A stretch of 64,000 bases of DNA from positions 62,001-126,000 of the forward strand of contig JAIYAY010000009.1 in the NCBI GenBank assembly GCA_027488785.1. The letters run 5' to 3'. How positions within the stretch are numbered: the stretch's first letter is position 1; each line of letters begins with the position of its first letter. A program made the translations under genes and the position numbers. A model generated the notes under the pieces. The model was not told the DNA's origin and did not search any database. It saw nothing but the letters and a program-made list of their open reading frames with translations. The DNA comes from Sphingomonadales bacterium (GTDB lineage Bacteria; Pseudomonadota; Alphaproteobacteria; Sphingomonadales; Sphingomonadaceae). Of this stretch, positions 31,171 to 39,881 are shown piece after piece.

Positions 31171-33129
31171 TCAGCCCAAGCGGGCGACAATTTGAGGGGT
31201 GATTTTATCAGCCGTCAGGCCAAAATGTTCGTACAGCGCGTCAATGGGTGCCGAAGCGCCAAAACTGTCTATGCCAATGCGAAGCCCATCGCCTACATAT
31301 CGCTCCCAGCCCATGGTGGTGCCAGCCTCGATCGAAACGCGCAGCGTATCGATTGGGAGCAGTTGCGCTTTATAAGAGGCGGGTTGCGCGTCGAACCGTT
31401 CCCAACTTGGCATTGAAACCACGTCCGCGCCAATGCCTTGGGCTTCCAGCTTTTCGGCAACCGCAATAGCAATCTCGACTTCAGACCCGGTCGCAATAAG
31501 AATGACTTTGCGCACCGCGGTTGCAGCACGCAATTTATACGCGCCTTTGGCGGAAAAATTCTCGCTAATGTCGGTGCGCAGTTGCGGCAGATTTTGACGC
31601 GATAGCGCCAATACCGACGGCGTGGATGCGCTTTCAATAGCTAAGGCCCAACATTCCGCGGTCTCAATTGTGTCGCAAGGCCGATACACATCCAAATTAG
31701 GGATCAGACGCATCGACATGATTTGTTCTATGGGCTGATGCGTCGGACCATCTTCGCCAACACCGATAGAGTCGTGCGTCATGACGTAAATGGCGCGCGT
31801 TTCTTGCAATGCGGACAAGCGAATTGCGGCACGGCAATAATCCGAGAAGATCAAGAATGTACCACCATAAGGGATGATGCCACCATGCAGCGCCATGCCG
31901 TTCATCGCCGCGGCCATCCCAAATTCGCGAATGCCATAATTGACATAGCGACCCGAATAATCGTTTTTATCCAATGTGTTGGTGGAGGCAGTGCGAGTGA
32001 AGTTGGAACCGGTCAAATCCGCAGACCCACCCAATAATTCCGATATCGCCGCTGTTGCCGCCGTCAGCGCGATTTCAGACGCCTTGCGTGTTGCAATCTT
32101 TTGCGGTGCAGCGATCAAGCTTTCCAGATGCGGCTTAAGCCATGTGTCGCCTGGTTCGCCCGCCATAGCTGATATAAATGCGCTGCCCTTGGCCGATGCC
32201 GCGAGCCTAGACTTCCACTCGGCATGCGCTTCTGCGCCTGATTTGCCAGTTGCACGCCATGCCCTAAGGATATCCTCAGGAATTTCGAATGCAGGATACG
32301 GCCACTGAAGGGCAGCGCGTGTCGCAACAATCTCATCTGCGCCAAGCGGGCTGCCATGCGGCGCTTTCGTGCCTTCTTTATTGGGTGATCCCTTGCCGAT
32401 TAGAGTACGGCAGGCAATTAAAGAAGGCCGGTTATCAGCCAAAGCCGCCTTAATTGCGCGTTCTATGTCATTGAAATCATGACCATCACAGGCCTCAACA
32501 TGCCAACCACTGGCGAGATACCGTCCCGCAATGTCTTCACTGGTGGAGAGGTCGGTTGAACCATCAATGGTGATGCGGTTGTCGTCCCAGAATACAATCA
32601 AGCGACCCAGCCCAAGATGCCCGGCAAGGCCGACAGCTTCATGGTTAATGCCCTCCATCAAGCACCCATCACCGGCCACAACCCAAGTGCGGTGATCAAC
32701 CAAATCATCACCAAATCGCGCGTTCAAATGCCGTTCCGCAATTGCCATACCGACAGCCATGGCCAAGCCCTGCCCCAATGGGCCGGTGGTGCATTCAATG
32801 CCGTCGATCAGGAAATTTTCAGGATGCCCTGCACATGGGCTACCTAATTGACGAAAATTACGAATATCTTCGATGGTTGGGCTTGCATAACCTGTGAGAT
32901 ATAAGGTCGCATAAGCGAACATCGAACCATGGCCAGCGGACAAAACAAAGCGGTCGCGGTCGGCCCAATCAGGCGCCTTTGGGTCGAATTTCAAAAATTT
33001 GGAGTAGAGTACCGTTGCAACATCGGCCATGCCCATTGGCATGCCGGGATGCCCGCTATTTGCGGCCTGCACAGCATCCATGGCCAGTGCCCGAATTGCA
33101 TTGGCCATTTGCTGGTCACTAACGGTCAT
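31171..33129 (-). CDS. tkt: Transketolase
   Basis: Thiamine-diphosphate enzyme moving two-carbon units in the pentose phosphate pathway. ThDP motif [13 protein letters not shown]...[10 protein letters not shown], and the second-domain stretch [23 protein letters not shown] 33129 ([16 protein letters not shown]) gives 652 residues and is preceded by GGGGAAAAG; the frame open to 33180 has no conserved residues. First gene of the sugar-phosphate run; its leader has a hairpin at the ribosome site. Confidence 0.96.
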   Translation of the reverse strand: MTVSDQQMANAIRALAMDAVQAANSGHPGMPMGMADVATVLYSKFLKFDPKAPDWADRDRFVLSAGHGSMFAYATLYLTGYASPTIEDIRNFRQLGSPCAGHPENFLIDGIECTTGPLGQGLAMAVGMAIAERHLNARFGDDLVDHRTWVVAGDGCLMEGINHEAVGLAGHLGLGRLIVFWDDNRITIDGSTDLSTSEDIAGRYLASGWHVEACDGHDFNDIERAIKAALADNRPSLIACRTLIGKGSPNKEGTKAPHGSPLGADEIVATRAALQWPYPAFEIPEDILRAWRATGKSGAEAHAEWKSRLAASAKGSAFISAMAGEPGDTWLKPHLESLIAAPQKIATRKASEIALTAATAAISELLGGSADLTGSNFTRTASTNTLDKNDYSGRYVNYGIREFGMAAAMNGMALHGGIIPYGGTFLIFSDYCRAAIRLSALQETRAIYVMTHDSIGVGEDGPTHQPIEQIMSMRLIPNLDVYRPCDTIETAECWALAIESASTPSVLALSRQNLPQLRTDISENFSAKGAYKLRAATAVRKVILIATGSEVEIAIAVAEKLEAQGIGADVVSMPSWERFDAQPASYKAQLLPIDTLRVSIEAGTTMGWERYVGDGLRIGIDSFGASAPIDALYEHFGLTADKITPQIVARLG

Positions 33130-33138
33130 GTTCTTTTC

Positions 33139-33161
33139 CCCACTTATCACTCCCAAGTGGG
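33139..33161 (-). promoter_or_regulatory. Hairpin in tkt leader overlapping the ribosome-binding site
   Basis: On the coding strand CCCACTT is followed after 9 nt by AAGTGGG, which merges with the GGGGAAAAG ribosome site ten bases before the tkt ATG. The 7-bp stem would hide the GTGGGG part of the site. A second overlapping dyad (CTCCCA..TGGGAG) shares its bases, so alternative folds are possible. Confidence 0.4.
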
Positions 33162-33349
33162 AGCGGGTGACGGAGCACATTTATTTGTGCAGTGCCGCCG
33201 AATCGATGGCCTGAACCCTTGCGGATGCAAGCACAAAGCGTCAAGTGAGGGAGGCTGCTTTTCCCCATGAATTTGTGCATATAATAAAGTTCGCACATTT
33301 GCATTGGGCATCGTCTCTGCTAAGCTTCCTCAGCAAAGGATTTTAACCC

Positions 33350-33535
33350 ATGATAGAACAACGATTTATTGTGGCAATCGGTCGTATAGAGCGCGCGTTG
33401 GCCCGTATCGAAAAATCGGCAGCCTCGCCAGCACCAAAGGGCGATAATGATCTCGCTGAACGGCATGAAAAGCTAAAGTCAGAAACGCGTATTGCTCTTC
33501 GAGATTTAGATAAGATTTTGGCGGGTGCCCGCTGA
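33350..33535 (+). CDS. Small coiled-coil protein upstream of zapA
   Basis: 61 residues, highly charged and helical (RIERALARIEKSA, then ERHEKLKSETRIALRDLDKILA), likely a short coiled coil. Its TGA shares a base with the zapA ATG (TGATG), so the two are co-translated; comparable small genes precede zapA in other alphaproteobacteria. A partner role in division-ring assembly is inference. It diverges from tkt. Confidence 0.7.
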   Translation: MIEQRFIVAIGRIERALARIEKSAASPAPKGDNDLAERHEKLKSETRIALRDLDKILAGAR

Positions 33536-33849
33536 TGCCTGACGTTAAATTATCTATCGCTGGTCGCGACTATTTCGTCGCGTGTAACGCCGGAGAAGAG
33601 CAGCGCTTGCTAGAGCTCGGGGCAATGGTGGACACCACGGCGCAACAAGTGTCTGGCGGGGTACGCGGTCTCACGGAAACGCGCATATTGTTGTTTTCTG
33701 CGCTGCTGCTGGCTGACAAGCTGCATGACGCAGGTGGCACAGTGACCGCCGATAAGACGGAGCCTACGGCCGCAATGCTGCAATCCATCGATACATTAGA
33801 GGGGCTAGCGACCCGATTGGAAAATCTGGCGCTAAGGCTTGAGAATTAA
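33535..33849 (+). CDS. zapA: Cell division protein ZapA
   Basis: Binds and bundles FtsZ filaments at midcell. N-terminal ZapA fold (VKLSIAGRDYFVACNAGEEQRLLELGAMVD) followed by a helical C-terminal part with LFSALLLADKLHD; a short leucine-rich coiled coil ends the 104-residue protein. Followed by 6S RNA, a neighbourhood known from many proteobacteria. Confidence 0.88.
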   Translation: MPDVKLSIAGRDYFVACNAGEEQRLLELGAMVDTTAQQVSGGVRGLTETRILLFSALLLADKLHDAGGTVTADKTEPTAAMLQSIDTLEGLATRLENLALRLEN

Positions 33850-33866
33850 CGTCAGTGGCTTATATT
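33839..33866 (+). promoter_or_regulatory. Probable promoter of 6S RNA
   Basis: TTGAGA (33839-33844) and TATATT (33861-33866), 16-base spacing, place a start near 33874, where the closing stem of the 6S RNA begins. The -35 box overlaps the zapA stop region. Confidence 0.45.
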
Positions 33867-33873
33867 GGTTATA

Positions 33874-34045
33874 GGCGGAACTGTCCGGCACGAACTGATG
33901 AGAACATCCCTGAGGCGATTATCTATCTAAGGGAGCTGTCCCTGCCTGGGCCGTTTGGGAAACCTTAAGGTCCAGATCACACGGTGCCCACCTGACGTGC
34001 TGGCGTCAGAGGATATTCCGGGAAACGACCCATGGTGGTTCCGCC
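33874..34045 (+). ncRNA. ssrS: 6S RNA
   Basis: 6S RNA mimics an open promoter and holds the housekeeping RNA polymerase in stationary phase. The stretch has the characteristic alphaproteobacterial blocks CCCTGAGGCGAT, AAGGGAGCTGTCCCTGCCTGG and GGTGCCCACCTG, an apical TGGGCC...GGTCCA helix, and a 3' side hairpin CTGACG/CGTCAG. The ends are set by a perfect 8-bp closing stem, GGCGGAAC (33874-33881) with GTTCCGCC (34038-34045), giving 172 nt. Position between zapA and the 5-FCL gene is the classic ssrS locus. Exact ends are my estimate. Confidence 0.82.
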
Positions 34046-34065
34046 AACATTTTTCAGGAAAAGCT

Positions 34066-34635
34066 GTGCAACCAAATTTTGACAAGCAGTCGCAGCGGTT
34101 CGAATTCCGCCAAAAGCGTAATCAGTTTGTCGACGCCCTGTCGCCGCAGGATCGCGCCTTGGCCTTCTCCAAAATTCCAAGCCCTCTAGCCCAATATCTT
34201 TTGCCTGGAAAAATCGTGGCCGGTTACATCGCCATTGGGTCTGAGGTAGACCCTTCAGCTTTATTGAAGCAGGCGCATGAAATGGGCTGCGGCATTGCCC
34301 TGCCCCATGTCACAAGCAGGACCGCACCGATGCGTTTCCTGCACTGGACGCCCGGTGATGATCTGGTTGCCGGCCCCTTTGGGTTGCAGCAGCCTGCCGA
34401 GAATGCCCCTACATGCTCGCCAGACATCGTTCTAGCGCCTTTAGTAGCCTTTGATGACCGGCTGATGCGACTTGGACAGGGTGCCGGGCATTATGACCGC
34501 GCTTTGAGCTTACTTGACCAAGCCGTTGCGATTGGCCTTGCATGGTCCGTTCAGCATGCACCTGCCCTTGCATCCGACATTTGGGACATGCCACTCGACG
34601 CTATTCTCACTGAAAAATCATGGATGACCTTATGA
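34066..34635 (+). CDS. 5-formyltetrahydrofolate cyclo-ligase
   Basis: Converts 5-formyl-THF to 5,10-methenyl-THF with ATP (YgfA/FthC/MTHFS family). Homology starts at about EFRQKRNQFVDALSP; nucleotide and folate motifs AGYIAIGSEVDP, PFGLQQP and RLGQGAGHYDRAL are present. The longer TTG-led frame from 33955 would run through the 6S RNA and has no homology, so I use GTG 34066 with AGGA 6 nt upstream: 189 residues, normal for the family. Confidence 0.88.
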   Translation: MQPNFDKQSQRFEFRQKRNQFVDALSPQDRALAFSKIPSPLAQYLLPGKIVAGYIAIGSEVDPSALLKQAHEMGCGIALPHVTSRTAPMRFLHWTPGDDLVAGPFGLQQPAENAPTCSPDIVLAPLVAFDDRLMRLGQGAGHYDRALSLLDQAVAIGLAWSVQHAPALASDIWDMPLDAILTEKSWMTL

Positions 34636-34868
34636 CAACACCACTCAAACAGCCTACTTGGCGTAAACCTGCCGGAATGTTGGCGATATTGCTGATTATA
34701 TTGGTCTGGTCGGGAATAATTGTCAGCGCATCCGATTTTATCGGGAGGCAAAACATCGCAATTCAGAGCATCATCTATCTGATCGCAGGCATCATCTGGA
34801 TAGCGCCGATGCGCCCACTGATGATTTGGATGGAGACGGGATCTTTCCGCGCGCCACCTCAAGCTTAA
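34632..34868 (+). CDS. DUF2842 family membrane protein
   Basis: 78 residues with two membrane helices and the conserved start PTWRKPAGML and end PMRPLMIWMETG typical of DUF2842, a family of unknown function. ATG 34632 overlaps the preceding stop as ATGA; an in-frame ATG at 34620 is an alternative without a ribosome site. Its 3' end forms part of the hairpin next to tRNA-Asp. Confidence 0.82.
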   Translation: MTTPLKQPTWRKPAGMLAILLIILVWSGIIVSASDFIGRQNIAIQSIIYLIAGIIWIAPMRPLMIWMETGSFRAPPQA

Positions 34869-34882
34869 AAGCTTGAGAGAAG

Positions 34883-34888
<6 letters not shown>
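34851..34888. terminator. Long hairpin between DUF2842 gene and tRNA-Asp
   Basis: Perfect 9-bp dyad CTCAAGCTT-AA-AAGCTTGAG (34858-34877), extended by an outer 7-bp arm GCGCCAC (34851-34857) with GTGGCGC (34882-34888). The outer arm includes the encoded CCA end of tRNA-Asp. No T-tract; possibly a bidirectional terminator between convergent units. Confidence 0.5.
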
Positions 34889-34959
<71 letters not shown>

Positions 34960-35243
34960 TAACTTGCGGTGGGGGCGCACTATAAGCGGCGCAAGATTCT
35001 GTCAACGCCATTTGTCATAAAAGGGCATATTCAGTGGCATCCCCTTTCACAACCTGAGTATCAGATCATAGAAAATGCTGACATATTGGGTGGCCTCATG
35101 ATGTTAAGCATCTAATAAACAGATAATTTATTAACTATAGATGGATTAATGTTGCAACGCTCCGCACGAGGCCTCCTGCGTCCTTTGACGTCGATGTTTA
35201 TTTTTTCAGGACGTTCGACAGGACGCCAGTGCCGCGTTACGAA
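34960..35243. other. Intergenic region between tRNA-Asp and bkdB
   Basis: About 280 bases with no gene seen on either strand. The left end holds the tRNA-Asp promoter; the middle (about 35090-35150) is A+T-rich; the right end, just after the bkdB stop, has GTCCTG direct repeats (complement) and a T-rich patch, but no clean terminator. Confidence 0.5.
34979..35005 (-). promoter_or_regulatory. Probable promoter of tRNA-Asp
   Basis: On the complement TTGACA (35005-35000) and TATAGT (34984-34979) are near-consensus boxes, separated by 15 bases, ending 20 bases before the tRNA 5' end. A G+C-rich discriminator (GCGCCCCC) follows, as usual for stable RNA promoters. Confidence 0.55.
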
Positions 35244-36521
35244 TTAGTCAGCGAACAACAAAACAGGCGTCTCGATCAGTTTTTTGAGAGCCTGAACATA
35301 GCTCGCAGCGTCCCAACCATCAACGACACGGTGGTCGCAACTGATCGATAGATTCATCAACTTGCGGGCTTCGATAGTGTCGCCAACAAACATGGGCCGT
35401 TCGACAATCTTGTTCGGGCCGATAATGGCCACCTCTGGGCGATTGATAACGGGCGTTGTCGCAATCCCGCCAAGCGGGCCAAGCGACGTGATAGTCAAAG
35501 TTGAACCAGAAAGCTCGTCGCTTTTCGCAGACCCGCTGCGCGCCGCATCGGCCAAGCGCGCAATCTCGGTCACCAATTGCCAGATATTCCGATCTTGCGC
35601 GTCACGGATGACCGGCACCATCAAGCCAGCTTCGGTCTGCGTTGCCATGCCTAAATGCACAGCGCCATGACGCGTGACGATGCCTGCTTCATCATCGAAA
35701 CGCGCGTTGATCATCGGAAATTGCGGAATGGTCTTGCAAATCGCAACGATTAGCATCGGCAACAATGTCAGCTTTGGCTTTGCCCCACGATTGGCGTTTA
35801 AGTCTGCGCGCATCGCTTCGATAGCGGTAACATCGATTTCCTCGACATAAGTGAAATGCGGAATGTGCCGCTTCGATGCCGCCATATTATCGGCGATCCG
35901 ACGGCGCATGCCTATGACTTTTACGGCTTCGTCAGCGCGTGCTGCCTTGAGCTGCGCAGGGCGATAGCCCAACTTTGCGCCATAGCTTAAAAACGCGTCG
36001 AGATCGGCATGGCGAACATGCCCACCGGCGGCTTTGACATCCGCCAAATCGATCCCAAGATCTTTGGCGCGCTGCCGCACCGCCGGCGATGCCGTAACCT
36101 TTTCGGCGGCGGGCGCTGCATGCGGCATTGCTGTCGGGGCAACAGTTGGCGGGGCAATGGGGAGCGGTGTGATTTCTGCCATAGCGACAGGCTCCGGCGT
36201 ATGCAGCTTTTCATCTTCAACCACAGCCAACATCGGCTCTGATGCTGTCGCAGAAGACACAATCTCATTGCCGCTATTGCCAGCAACCTCAATTTCCACA
36301 AGCATCGCGCCAATGGCAATCACATCTCCAGCGTCACCAGCGACCTTGGTAACAATGCCGGAAACCGGACTTTCCATTTCAACCGTAGCCTTGTCGGTCA
36401 TCATATCGGCCAAGGGCTGGTCTTCAGTGACTTTATCGCCCACCTGCACATGCCAAGCGACGATTTCGGCTTCAGCAATGCCTTCACCAATATCAGGCAG
36501 ATTGAATGTAAATTTCGGCAT
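35244..36521 (-). CDS. bkdB: Branched-chain 2-oxoacid dehydrogenase E2 (dihydrolipoamide acyltransferase)
   Basis: Core acyltransferase of the branched-chain keto acid dehydrogenase complex. N-terminal lipoyl domain with the lipoylated Lys in MMTDKATVEM (about residue 43), an Ala/Pro-rich linker, a peripheral-subunit-binding domain (ASPAVRQRAKDLGIDLADV...), and the catalytic domain ending with SCDHRVVDGWDAA (active His and Asp). 425 residues, one lipoyl domain. Its E1 partners are directly upstream; no E3 gene is in the cluster. Confidence 0.92.
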   Translation of the reverse strand: MPKFTFNLPDIGEGIAEAEIVAWHVQVGDKVTEDQPLADMMTDKATVEMESPVSGIVTKVAGDAGDVIAIGAMLVEIEVAGNSGNEIVSSATASEPMLAVVEDEKLHTPEPVAMAEITPLPIAPPTVAPTAMPHAAPAAEKVTASPAVRQRAKDLGIDLADVKAAGGHVRHADLDAFLSYGAKLGYRPAQLKAARADEAVKVIGMRRRIADNMAASKRHIPHFTYVEEIDVTAIEAMRADLNANRGAKPKLTLLPMLIVAICKTIPQFPMINARFDDEAGIVTRHGAVHLGMATQTEAGLMVPVIRDAQDRNIWQLVTEIARLADAARSGSAKSDELSGSTLTITSLGPLGGIATTPVINRPEVAIIGPNKIVERPMFVGDTIEARKLMNLSISCDHRVVDGWDAASYVQALKKLIETPVLLFAD

Positions 36522-36525
36522 CGCG

Positions 36526-37554
36526 TCAGTCCTTCATGATCTTGTCAAAGGCGCGGGCAAGGCGTACGGGTCCAGGGAAATAAGCCCATTCAAGGCTGTG
36601 TGGATATGGCGTGTCAAAGCCCGTCACCCGCTCGACTGGCGCCTCAAGATGGTAGAAGCAACGCTCCTGCACTTGCGCTGCTAACTCTGCGCCAAAGCCG
36701 CTGGTCCGGGTCGCTTCATGCACAACCATGCAGCGACCTGTTTTCTTCACCGACGCTTCGATGGTTTCAATATCGAGCGGTAGCAATGTGCGCAGGTCAA
36801 TGATTTCGGCGTCGATACCATGCTCGGCAACAACGGCCTTCACGACATGCACCATAGTGCCATAGGTTAAAACGGTTACCGCCTCGCCTTCCCGCACAAC
36901 TGCAGCCTTGCCGAGTTCGATGCGATAATAATCTTCGGGAACCGCGCTGCCTTCATGCTTAGACCATGGCTCCACAGGGCGGTCATAATAGCCACTGAAG
37001 GGGCCATTATAGATGCGTTTGGGTTCGAAAAAGACAACGGGGTCATTGTCCTCAATCGCCGCAATCAGTAGGCCCTTGGCATCATATGGCGTAGCTGGAA
37101 TGACGGTCTTAATACCACAGACATGGGTGAATAGGCTCTCGGGGCTTTGGCTGTGCGTCTGGCCGCCAAAGATGCCGCCACCAAAAGGCGAACGCACCGT
37201 CATCGGACAAATGAAATCATTGGCCGAACGGTAGCGCAAGCGCGCTGCCTCGCTCACCAATTGGTCAAGACCGGGATAGATATAATCTGCAAACTGAATT
37301 TCAGGCACGGGCCGCAATCCATAAGCCGCCATGCCAACGCCCACGCCAATGATGCCGCATTCGCTGATCGGGGTATCGAACACACGTGTTTTGCCATGTT
37401 TGGCTTGCAACCCCGCCGTTGCGCGGAATACGCCGCCAAAATAGCCCACATCCTCACCCATGATGACGACATCGGGGTCTTTGGCGAGCATGATATCAAG
37501 CGCGCTGTTAATCGCCTCAATCATGTTCATCGTTTTTGTGGCAGGCGCTGACAT
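36526..37554 (-). CDS. bkdA2: Branched-chain 2-oxoacid dehydrogenase E1 beta
   Basis: Beta subunit of the thiamine-diphosphate E1 enzyme. Typical stretches GEDVGYFGGVFRAT, CGIIGVGVGMA, and GGGIFGGQTHSQSPE. ATG 37554 shares a base with the E1alpha stop (TGATG) and follows GGGAGG; a start at 37569 would lie in E1alpha. 342 residues. Confidence 0.93.
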   Translation of the reverse strand: MSAPATKTMNMIEAINSALDIMLAKDPDVVIMGEDVGYFGGVFRATAGLQAKHGKTRVFDTPISECGIIGVGVGMAAYGLRPVPEIQFADYIYPGLDQLVSEAARLRYRSANDFICPMTVRSPFGGGIFGGQTHSQSPESLFTHVCGIKTVIPATPYDAKGLLIAAIEDNDPVVFFEPKRIYNGPFSGYYDRPVEPWSKHEGSAVPEDYYRIELGKAAVVREGEAVTVLTYGTMVHVVKAVVAEHGIDAEIIDLRTLLPLDIETIEASVKKTGRCMVVHEATRTSGFGAELAAQVQERCFYHLEAPVERVTGFDTPYPHSLEWAYFPGPVRLARAFDKIMKD

Positions 37555-38840
37555 CAACGGGCCTCCCAATTTGGGCCAAATTTGTCCTGCTGCTCCTCAA
37601 GCATTTGTGCGCATTGCTCTTTCAAATACCACGGCATTTCTTCGAACACGTCTTCAAACATCGTCTCGAATGGATGGTGCAGTCCGTGGCCAAGGATGCC
37701 ATTTTGTTCGGCTTCTTTTTGAATGGTCTTCACATATTCGGATAGCTCGATGATGAGCGCATCATGCTGCGCATCGCTCCACGCGCCTATGGTAACGAGG
37801 TGGTCCTTCAGCCGCGTCACAGGATCGCCCAAGGGCCACTGCGCATATTCCTCGGCCGCGCGATATGCGCTCGGGTCATCTGAAGTAGAATGCCCTTCCC
37901 CGCGATAGGTAAAATATTCAATTAACGTGGGCCCGCCATTATTGCGTGCACGGTTCGCGGCCCATTGCATTGCAGCATAGACCGCGAGCGCGTCATTGCC
38001 GTCAACGCGCAAGCCTGCGATGCCGTAGCCAATGGCGCGCGCGGCGAAGGTCGTCCGCTCACTTCCCGCAAAACCAGAAAAGGACGAAATGGCCCATTGG
38101 TTGTTCACAACCTGAAAGATAACTGGGGCATTATAGACAGCTGCAAAGGTCATGGCATTGTGGAAGTCGCCCTCAGCCGTTGACCCTTCACCACACCACA
38201 CCGCCGAAATACGCGTGTCTCCGCGTGAGGCAGAGGCCATCGCCCAACCAACGGCTTGCGGATATTGGGTCGTCAAATTGCCCGATATGCTGAAAAATCC
38301 ATAGTCTTTGGCCGAATACATGATCGGCAGTTGGCGGCCCTTCAGTCGGTCACCGCGGTTGGAATAAATCTGGTTCATCATGTCGACAAGTGGATAATCG
38401 CGCGTGATCAATATGCCCTGCTGACGGTAGCTCGGGAAACACATGTCATCGGAATGCAACGCCATTGTCGTTGCAACCGACGTCGCCTCCTCGCCAAAGG
38501 ACTTCATATAAAAGCTTGTTTTGCCCTGTCGCTGTGCCCGAAACATACGATCATCAAAAGCACGCAAAAGCAGCATCTTTCGCAGCATGACCTGTAGAGT
38601 AGCGTTATCAAGGCCAGGGTTCCAACTACCCGTTGCCTGATGGTCGTCGCCCAGCACGCGGACAAGACCATATGCCAATGCGTGTATGTCAGCCGGCATC
38701 ACATGTTCGTCGGGGCGTGGATGGATATCCACTTCAGGTACAATGATGTCGCTGAAATCGGCGACATCACCAGGACGGAATTTAGGTTCGGGGATGTGCA
38801 AATGCAGCGGCGCGAGATTGTCTTTCGTAGATTGCTCCAT
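37554..38840 (-). CDS. bkdA1: Branched-chain 2-oxoacid dehydrogenase E1 alpha
   Basis: Alpha subunit of E1, decarboxylating keto acids from Val, Leu and Ile. ThDP motif region GEGSTAEGDFHNAMTFAAVYNAPVIFQVVNNQWAI and the phosphorylation-loop-like YRGEGHSTSDDPSAYR. ATG 38840 has GGAG 6 nt upstream and gives 428 residues; ATG 38891 is in frame but lacks a ribosome site. First gene of the operon; the 25-bp dyad at 38918-38942 lies at its promoter. Confidence 0.92.
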   Translation of the reverse strand: MEQSTKDNLAPLHLHIPEPKFRPGDVADFSDIIVPEVDIHPRPDEHVMPADIHALAYGLVRVLGDDHQATGSWNPGLDNATLQVMLRKMLLLRAFDDRMFRAQRQGKTSFYMKSFGEEATSVATTMALHSDDMCFPSYRQQGILITRDYPLVDMMNQIYSNRGDRLKGRQLPIMYSAKDYGFFSISGNLTTQYPQAVGWAMASASRGDTRISAVWCGEGSTAEGDFHNAMTFAAVYNAPVIFQVVNNQWAISSFSGFAGSERTTFAARAIGYGIAGLRVDGNDALAVYAAMQWAANRARNNGGPTLIEYFTYRGEGHSTSDDPSAYRAAEEYAQWPLGDPVTRLKDHLVTIGAWSDAQHDALIIELSEYVKTIQKEAEQNGILGHGLHHPFETMFEDVFEEMPWYLKEQCAQMLEEQQDKFGPNWEAR

Positions 38841-38917
38841 GTTGATCTCCGCCCACAACCGCCCGAACGACTCAGGCGGATTATTATCCATGATTGTTAT
38901 AATATTTCAAACATAGC

Positions 38918-38942
38918 TTTAGGTCAATATAGCTGACCTAAA
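38918..38942. promoter_or_regulatory. Perfect 25-bp dyad upstream of the bkd operon (operator or thyA terminator)
   Basis: TTTAGGTCA, a 7-nt spacer, then TGACCTAAA: a perfect 9-bp inverted repeat. It lies 6 bases past the thyA stop and about 80 bases before the bkdA1 ATG, directly upstream of a TATTAT/TATAAC -10-like stretch near 38897-38905. Low stem G+C and lack of a T-tract favour an operator over a terminator. Confidence 0.6.
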
Positions 38943-38948
38943 TGACAG

Positions 38949-39881
38949 TTACACTGCTACAGGTGCAGAAATATGGGCCTGCGGATGATAGTCAACGACA
39001 TCGAAATCTTCGATACGGAAGTCAAAAATGCTGTCGGGTGTGCGCAGCAGCTTTAGTTTAGGGGCACCCGAAGGCGTGCGCGACAATTGCTCCTCCACCA
39101 AGGGCGCATGGTTGAGATACAGATGGACATCCCCACCCTGCCAAATCAGCTCACCCGCTTCATATCCACATACCGCGGCGAGCATCCGCGTCAACAAAGC
39201 GGCAGAAAATGCGTTAAAAGCAAAGCCAAGCCCCAAATCACAGGAGCGCTGAAACAAGATGCAGCTCAAAACACCATCGGCGACGTGGAATTGATAGGTT
39301 TTATGACAAGGCGGTAATGCCATTTGGTCCAATTCCGAGACATTCCAGCCCTCGATGATATGTCGGCGTGATCCCGGGTTGTTTTTCAGGCTTTCAACAA
39401 GCAAGCTGACCTGATCAATGCCCTTTTCCACGCGGCGGAATAGGCCGCCTTCTGCGGCTTCGTAACGCGGCCAATTCACCCATTGCGCCCCATATACGGG
39501 GCCAAGGTCGCCCCATTTTTCGGCAAAATCGGCGTCCTGTATTATGCGCTGTTCAAAATCTTCCTGTGTGATTGCTTCGCCAGTTTCGCGGCGGTAGCGA
39601 TCCAGCGGCCAATCGGTCCATATCTTGACCTTTTGTTCCAGCAATGGCCGGATATTTGTGTTGCCCGTGAGGAACCACAGCATCTCGCGCGCCGCCGTCT
39701 TCCAGTATACCCGCTTTGTCGTGAGCAACGGAATCGCATCATCGGCCAGTGAAAAACGCATGGTTGCGCCGAACAAAGCCTTGGTACCAACCCCTGTCCG
39801 GTCATGCTGAACGGTGCCCTCGTCCCAGATACGGCGCATCAAAGACAGATATTGTTCTTCATAATGTGGCAGAGTGTCCAT
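38949..39881 (-). CDS. thyA: Thymidylate synthase
   Basis: Methylates dUMP to dTMP using methylene-THF. Active-site segment MALPPCHKTYQFHV with the catalytic Cys, RSCDLGLGFAFNAFSAALL, and the DVHLYLNH nucleotide motif. 310 residues, longer than the 264 of E. coli because of an insert in the small domain, as in many alphaproteobacteria. Start ATG 39881. Confidence 0.97.
   Translation of the reverse strand: MDTLPHYEEQYLSLMRRIWDEGTVQHDRTGVGTKALFGATMRFSLADDAIPLLTTKRVYWKTAAREMLWFLTGNTNIRPLLEQKVKIWTDWPLDRYRRETGEAITQEDFEQRIIQDADFAEKWGDLGPVYGAQWVNWPRYEAAEGGLFRRVEKGIDQVSLLVESLKNNPGSRRHIIEGWNVSELDQMALPPCHKTYQFHVADGVLSCILFQRSCDLGLGFAFNAFSAALLTRMLAAVCGYEAGELIWQGGDVHLYLNHAPLVEEQLSRTPSGAPKLKLLRTPDSIFDFRIEDFDVVDYHPQAHISAPVAV

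Noticed and set aside
33955-34065. N-terminal extension of the 5-FCL gene from TTG 33955
   Set aside because: Runs through conserved 6S RNA sequence and has no homology to the enzyme; GTG 34066 has a ribosome site.
35179-35234. GCGTCC...GGACGC repeat after bkdB as a terminator
   Set aside because: The arms are over 40 bases apart with competing direct repeats; no stable short stem.
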